Shown here: positions 61,253 through 64,000 of the stretch, piece after piece
Layout: each line of letters starts with the position of its first letter
Position numbering within the stretch: the first letter of the stretch is position 1
Source of the DNA: Patiriisocius sp047730165
GTDB lineage: Bacteria > Bacteroidota > Bacteroidia > Flavobacteriales > Flavobacteriaceae
DNA: 64,000 bases
Direction: 5' to 3'
Assembly (NCBI RefSeq): GCF_047730165.1
Contig: NZ_CP159834.1
Location: 2,790,001-2,854,000, forward strand
Program-made: the position numbers and the translations under genes
The notes under the pieces: generated by a model
Seen by the model: only the letters and a program-made list of their open reading frames with translations
Databases searched by the model: none
What the model was told of the DNA's origin: nothing

Positions 61253-62566
61253 TTAAGCATCTATCCTAATAATCTTCGCTCCTATCGCTCTTAGACGCTC
61301 ATCAATATTTTCATACCCACGGTCTATTTGCTCTATGTTATGGATTGTGCTTGTTCCTTTTGCAGAAAGCGCAGCAATCAATAAGGAAATACCAGCTCTA
61401 ATATCTGGAGAAACCATTGTGGTCGCTTTTAACTCAGATGTAAAATCATGACCCATTACTGTTGCTCTGTGAGGATCACAAAGAATAATACGAGCTCCCA
61501 TATCAATTAACTTATCGACAAAGAATAATCTACTCTCAAACATCTTTTGATGTATTAAAACGTTTCCTTTTGCTTGTGTACATACCACTAGCACAATGCT
61601 TAATAGATCTGGTGTAAAACCAGGCCACGGGGCATCTGCAACTGTTAAGGTAGAACCGTCTATGTATCCTTGTATTTCGTAATGTTCTTGAGAAGGAATG
61701 TAAATATCATCGCCTTTCCTCTCAAGTTTAATTCCTAGTTTTCTAAAGGTGTCTGGAATCAACCCAAGATTATCCCAGCTCACGTTCTTGATTGTAAGCT
61801 CACTGCGAGTCATCGCGGCAAGGCCTATCCAACTCCCTATTTCTACCATATCTGGGAGAATACGATGCGTGCAACCCCCTAACTCCTTAACACCTTCTAT
61901 GATTAACATATTAGACCCTACTCCTTTAATGTCTGCACCCATAGAGTTCAGCATTTTACAAAGTTGTTGCAAATAAGGTTCGCAAGCAGCATTGTATATA
62001 GTAGTAGCTCCTTTTGCTAGCACGGCAGCCATCACGATGTTAGCCGTTCCTGTTACAGAAGCTTGATCTAGTAGCATATAAGCACCTGTCAATCCATTAG
62101 GAGCTTCTACCCCGTAAAAACGTTCTTCTTTATTATATCTAAATGTCGCACCAAGATTTATAAAGCCCTCAAAGTGAGTGTCTAGTCTTCTTCTCCCTAT
62201 CTTGTCTCCTCCAGGTCGTGGAATATATCCCTTCCCAAAACGAGCTAACAAAGGCCCAACAATCATAATAGAACCTCTTAAAGAACTTCCCTCTTCTTTA
62301 AATAGCTCAGATTCTAAATACGCTAGATTAATGTCATCTGCTATAAAAGCGAACTTCCCTTTCCCCAGTTTCTGGGTCTTCACACCTAGATTACTCAGTA
62401 TGCCTATCAATTTATTGACATCCCTAATATCCGGAATGTTCTCAATAATTACTTCTTCTGATGTAAGTAAAACTGCGCACAAAATCTGGAGCGCTTCATT
62501 TTTTGCACCCTGAGGATGTATATCTCCTTTTAATCTGTGACCGCCTTCAATCTTGAAAGTTCCCAT
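61253..62566 (-). CDS. murA: UDP-N-acetylglucosamine 1-carboxyvinyltransferase with Asp in place of the catalytic Cys
   Basis: First committed step of peptidoglycan synthesis: enolpyruvyl transfer from PEP to UDP-GlcNAc. At 437 residues it has the family marks GAKNEALQILCA, LGPLLARFGKGYI-type segment, SVTGTANIVMAAVLAKG and DIRAGISLLIAAL. The active-site loop of E. coli MurA (GGCTIGARPVDLH) reads GGDKIGRRRLDTH here, so Cys115 is replaced by Asp (residue 121, codon 62204-62206). This change is known to make MurA insensitive to fosfomycin while still active. Next to DUF4290 and DUF493 genes, with nine bases to DUF4290. Confidence 0.95.
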   Translation of the reverse strand: MGTFKIEGGHRLKGDIHPQGAKNEALQILCAVLLTSEEVIIENIPDIRDVNKLIGILSNLGVKTQKLGKGKFAFIADDINLAYLESELFKEEGSSLRGSIMIVGPLLARFGKGYIPRPGGDKIGRRRLDTHFEGFINLGATFRYNKEERFYGVEAPNGLTGAYMLLDQASVTGTANIVMAAVLAKGATTIYNAACEPYLQQLCKMLNSMGADIKGVGSNMLIIEGVKELGGCTHRILPDMVEIGSWIGLAAMTRSELTIKNVSWDNLGLIPDTFRKLGIKLERKGDDIYIPSQEHYEIQGYIDGSTLTVADAPWPGFTPDLLSIVLVVCTQAKGNVLIHQKMFESRLFFVDKLIDMGARIILCDPHRATVMGHDFTSELKATTMVSPDIRAGISLLIAALSAKGTSTIHNIEQIDRGYENIDERLRAIGAKIIRIDA

Positions 62567-62574
62567 AAAAAAAT

Positions 62575-63231
62575 CTAGTAACGTTTACGGTTATTATTTC
62601 TACTATTAGAGTTGCTCTTTTTCTGATTACTCTTTTTGTTGGTTGTGCTATAACGCTTATTATTTTGCATCAACTTGTTAGAGTCAACGAGCATTTCTTC
62701 ACTTTCTTGAAGGTTTAGTTTTCCTTCAGAAAGTTCAAATAAATGTTTAAAAATCACGTCATCATCCACAGTGTCTTTATTCCAGTTCAGGAAGCACTTT
62801 TTCATGTGATTTGCGATTGTCAAGACGAGCCCTTCTTTCTTTTCCCCATCTTCCCAGCTAATAGCGACATCAATCATACGTTTGATGTTATTACCGTAGA
62901 AACGATATTTTGGAAAGTTTTGTGGATAACTTAATGGTTCTGGTCTTTCTGCTAGTTCCTCTCGTGATGGTATATCATAAGGAGATTCTACATTAAGGTT
63001 AAAATCACTAATGATAAAGAGTTGATCCCAAAGCATATGCTGAAAATCTGGCACATCACGCAAATGCGGGTTTAAATTACCCATTACTGAGATGATACTT
63101 TTTGCCACTTTGTTGCGTTCTACCTCATCTTCAATGCTAATCGCGTGGTCTACCATTTTCTGAATGTGACGACCGTAATCGGGTATAATGAGCTGAGGGC
63201 GCTCGGTGTTGTATTCTAAATTATCTATCAA
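62575..63231 (-). CDS. DUF4290 family protein
   Basis: 218 residues, cytosolic. The DUF4290 block LEYNTERPQLIIPDYGRHIQ, KMVDHAISIEDEVERNK, and PHLRDVPDFQHMLWDQLFII is the diagnostic N-terminal part. The C-terminal 35 residues are Asn/Lys/Ser-rich and probably disordered. Bacteroidetes-restricted, function unknown. It precedes murA by nine bases on the same strand, an arrangement I recall from other Flavobacteriaceae, which suggests a link to cell-wall synthesis (inference). Confidence 0.88.
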   Translation of the reverse strand: MIDNLEYNTERPQLIIPDYGRHIQKMVDHAISIEDEVERNKVAKSIISVMGNLNPHLRDVPDFQHMLWDQLFIISDFNLNVESPYDIPSREELAERPEPLSYPQNFPKYRFYGNNIKRMIDVAISWEDGEKKEGLVLTIANHMKKCFLNWNKDTVDDDVIFKHLFELSEGKLNLQESEEMLVDSNKLMQNNKRYSTTNKKSNQKKSNSNSRNNNRKRY

Positions 63232-63304
63232 TGTTGTAAGTATTTAGGAAGTTTGGTCCTTAAGAAGTGTAAGCCACTGTATTCTAGGTGCAAAATACAC
63301 AATT

Positions 63305-63595
63305 TTATAGAGATATCACTCCTTCTATTTTAGAAACTTCAACGTATTTTTTTATAACCGCATCGGGGGACTTCATTTTCACTTCTATAGAAACACTTGT
63401 ATAGGTGCCCTTAGAACTATCGCGCGTATTAATCTCTGCGCCTAGGCCATCAAAGATCACTTCTATTTCGGCAATATTTTCGTTGCTTGCTGGCACTATA
63501 AATTTGAACAAGTACGGCGCAGGCCATTTTGTATCTAGGGCCAATTGTTCTTTTAATCTGGTGTAAAATGCTTCTATTTTCTTAGGGTCTGCCAT
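63305..63595 (-). CDS. DUF493 (YbeD-like) family protein
   Basis: 96 residues. The ferredoxin-like ACT-type fold of DUF493 is recognisable: WPAPYLFKFIVPASNENIAE, then GAEINTRDSSKGTYTSVSIE and MKSPDAVIKKYVEVSKIEGV. E. coli YbeD is thought to be a small regulatory protein for lipoate or related metabolism; its role in Bacteroidetes is not known. It lies 73 bases upstream of DUF4290 in the same direction and has a promoter box. Confidence 0.88.
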   Translation of the reverse strand: MADPKKIEAFYTRLKEQLALDTKWPAPYLFKFIVPASNENIAEIEVIFDGLGAEINTRDSSKGTYTSVSIEVKMKSPDAVIKKYVEVSKIEGVISL

Positions 63596-63619
63596 TGGGG
63601 GTTTTCATCTATTATACTG

Positions 63620-63627
63620 CAAAGATA
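63620..63627 (-). promoter_or_regulatory. Bacteroidetes -7 promoter box (TATCTTTG) for DUF493-DUF4290-murA
   Basis: Minus-strand TATCTTTG fits TAnnTTTG and ends 24 bases before the DUF493 start codon. Confidence 0.45.
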
Positions 63628-63750
63628 CGGTGTTTGAAAATGAGGTCTTTAATAAAACTTTAAATAGTCCCTCATTAAAAGACCCTAGGTGAGTTTTAAA
63701 ATCGATTCCGACAAATACCCAGACAAAAATAAATCGATACAGAGCACACG

Positions 63751-63900
63751 ATGCAAGCCTCTATAAAAAGTCTCAAAGAGTTCCATAAATATTTACGTAC
63801 TTTGTATGGTATAGTTTTCACTCCGGAAATTTTAAGAGCTAGACACCGATTCTTTAAAATTTCAGAAATAAGCCAGTATCATAACCTAAAACGCTACTAA
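63751..63900 (+). CDS. Possible small ORF upstream of the ATPase gene
   Basis: 49 codons from the ATG at 63751 to the TAA at 63898-63900, reading MQASIKSLKEFHKYLRTLYG, then a basic, aromatic stretch ending NLKRY. It is in the same frame as the ATPase gene and stops one codon before that gene's TTG. It may be a real small gene, an upstream regulatory ORF, or the old N-terminus of a longer protein. Not recognised. Confidence 0.3.
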   Translation: MQASIKSLKEFHKYLRTLYGIVFTPEILRARHRFFKISEISQYHNLKRY

Positions 63901-63903
63901 AAA

Positions 63904-64000
63904 TTGAAAAAAAAAACGACCAAGAGAATCGTACTTGCAGGAGGTCCGTCAACAGGAAAAACGACGCTTATAAATCACTTAGCAACCATAGGCTATAAAT
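63904..64000 (+). CDS. AAA-type ATP-binding protein (N-terminal part, runs off the window)
   Basis: The visible 32 residues read LKKKTTKRIVLAGGPSTGKT followed by TLINHLATIGYK, a Walker A (P-loop) site at the very start, as in the AAA_28 group of small ATPases. The frame opens directly after a TAA at 63898-63900 and has no ATG before the P-loop, so the TTG at 63904 is the best start. Function beyond nucleotide binding cannot be told. Confidence 0.65.
   Translation, partial: MKKKTTKRIVLAGGPSTGKTTLINHLATIGYK

Noticed and set aside
1..64000. tRNA or rRNA genes
   Set aside because: No clover-leaf arms with the usual conserved bases and no rRNA-like sequence were recognised by eye; a tRNAscan-SE run would settle it.

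Overview
The window looks like a chromosome segment of a marine member of the Flavobacteriaceae (Bacteroidetes). Supporting signs are low GC, several secreted proteins with a type IX secretion (T9SS) C-terminal sorting tail, a GLPGLI protein beside a TonB-type outer-membrane protein, many Bacteroidetes-restricted families (DUF4290, DUF6090, DUF2911, Fer4_19) and promoters of the Bacteroidetes -7 type TAnnTTTG. Two ice-binding (DUF3494) lipoproteins, a cold-shock-type DEAD-box helicase and a photolyase fit a cold, sunlit surface habitat. This placement is inference from gene content; no rRNA or tRNA gene was recognised.

Layout. 1-9.5 kb: a partial aldehyde dehydrogenase, a carboxypeptidase-regulatory-domain protein, a DEAD-box helicase with a Gly/Arg tail, RdgB, a TrmH-type methylase, a sirtuin and an ABC exporter, interspersed with decayed genes (two VOC proteins and a HEAT-like protein). 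9.8-15.2 kb: a short T9SS cargo, an outer-membrane beta-barrel protein with its GLPGLI partner, and a nitroreductase. 15.3-22.7 kb: thioesterase, DUF2237, FAD oxidoreductase, CDP-alcohol phosphatidyltransferase, FolE, an exonuclease/GIY-YIG fusion and an LpxL-type acyltransferase.

22.8-28.9 kb is an accessory stretch: short orphan genes, long non-coding gaps, a nested stem-loop, related leader sequences, inverted GTTGGCAAAC/GTTTGCCAAC boxes and decayed ORFs. It resembles a set of mobile cassettes, but no integrase is visible. 28.9-37.7 kb holds GapN, a large secreted phosphoesterase, two acetyltransferases, a lipoprotein and an FAD amine oxidase, again with pseudogenes (nucleotidyl cyclase, VOC). 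37.8-41.7 kb is an ice-binding locus with two intact genes (three DUF3494 domains), a decayed remnant and a duplicated terminator/3' region.

42-48.3 kb: TPR protein plus SCO copper chaperone, an unknown protein, a sialidase-like T9SS cargo, MiaE and a CIA30 protein. 48.3-55.5 kb: a complete histidine operon (hisGDCBHAF-IE) behind a His-rich leader peptide and attenuator, with an extra 29-codon ORF joining hisH to hisA by ATGA overlaps. 55.9-64 kb: DUF2911 protein, aquaporin, an SRPBCC/SDR/photolyase cluster, a small Fe-S protein, a membrane coiled-coil protein, MurA with Asp in place of the catalytic Cys, DUF4290, DUF493 and the start of an AAA-type ATPase.

The most notable points are the histidine attenuator and in-operon mini-ORF, the cassette-like accessory region, the ice-binding domain expansion, a repeated promoter-to-start spacing that suggests leaderless mRNAs, and an unusually high number of visibly decaying genes.
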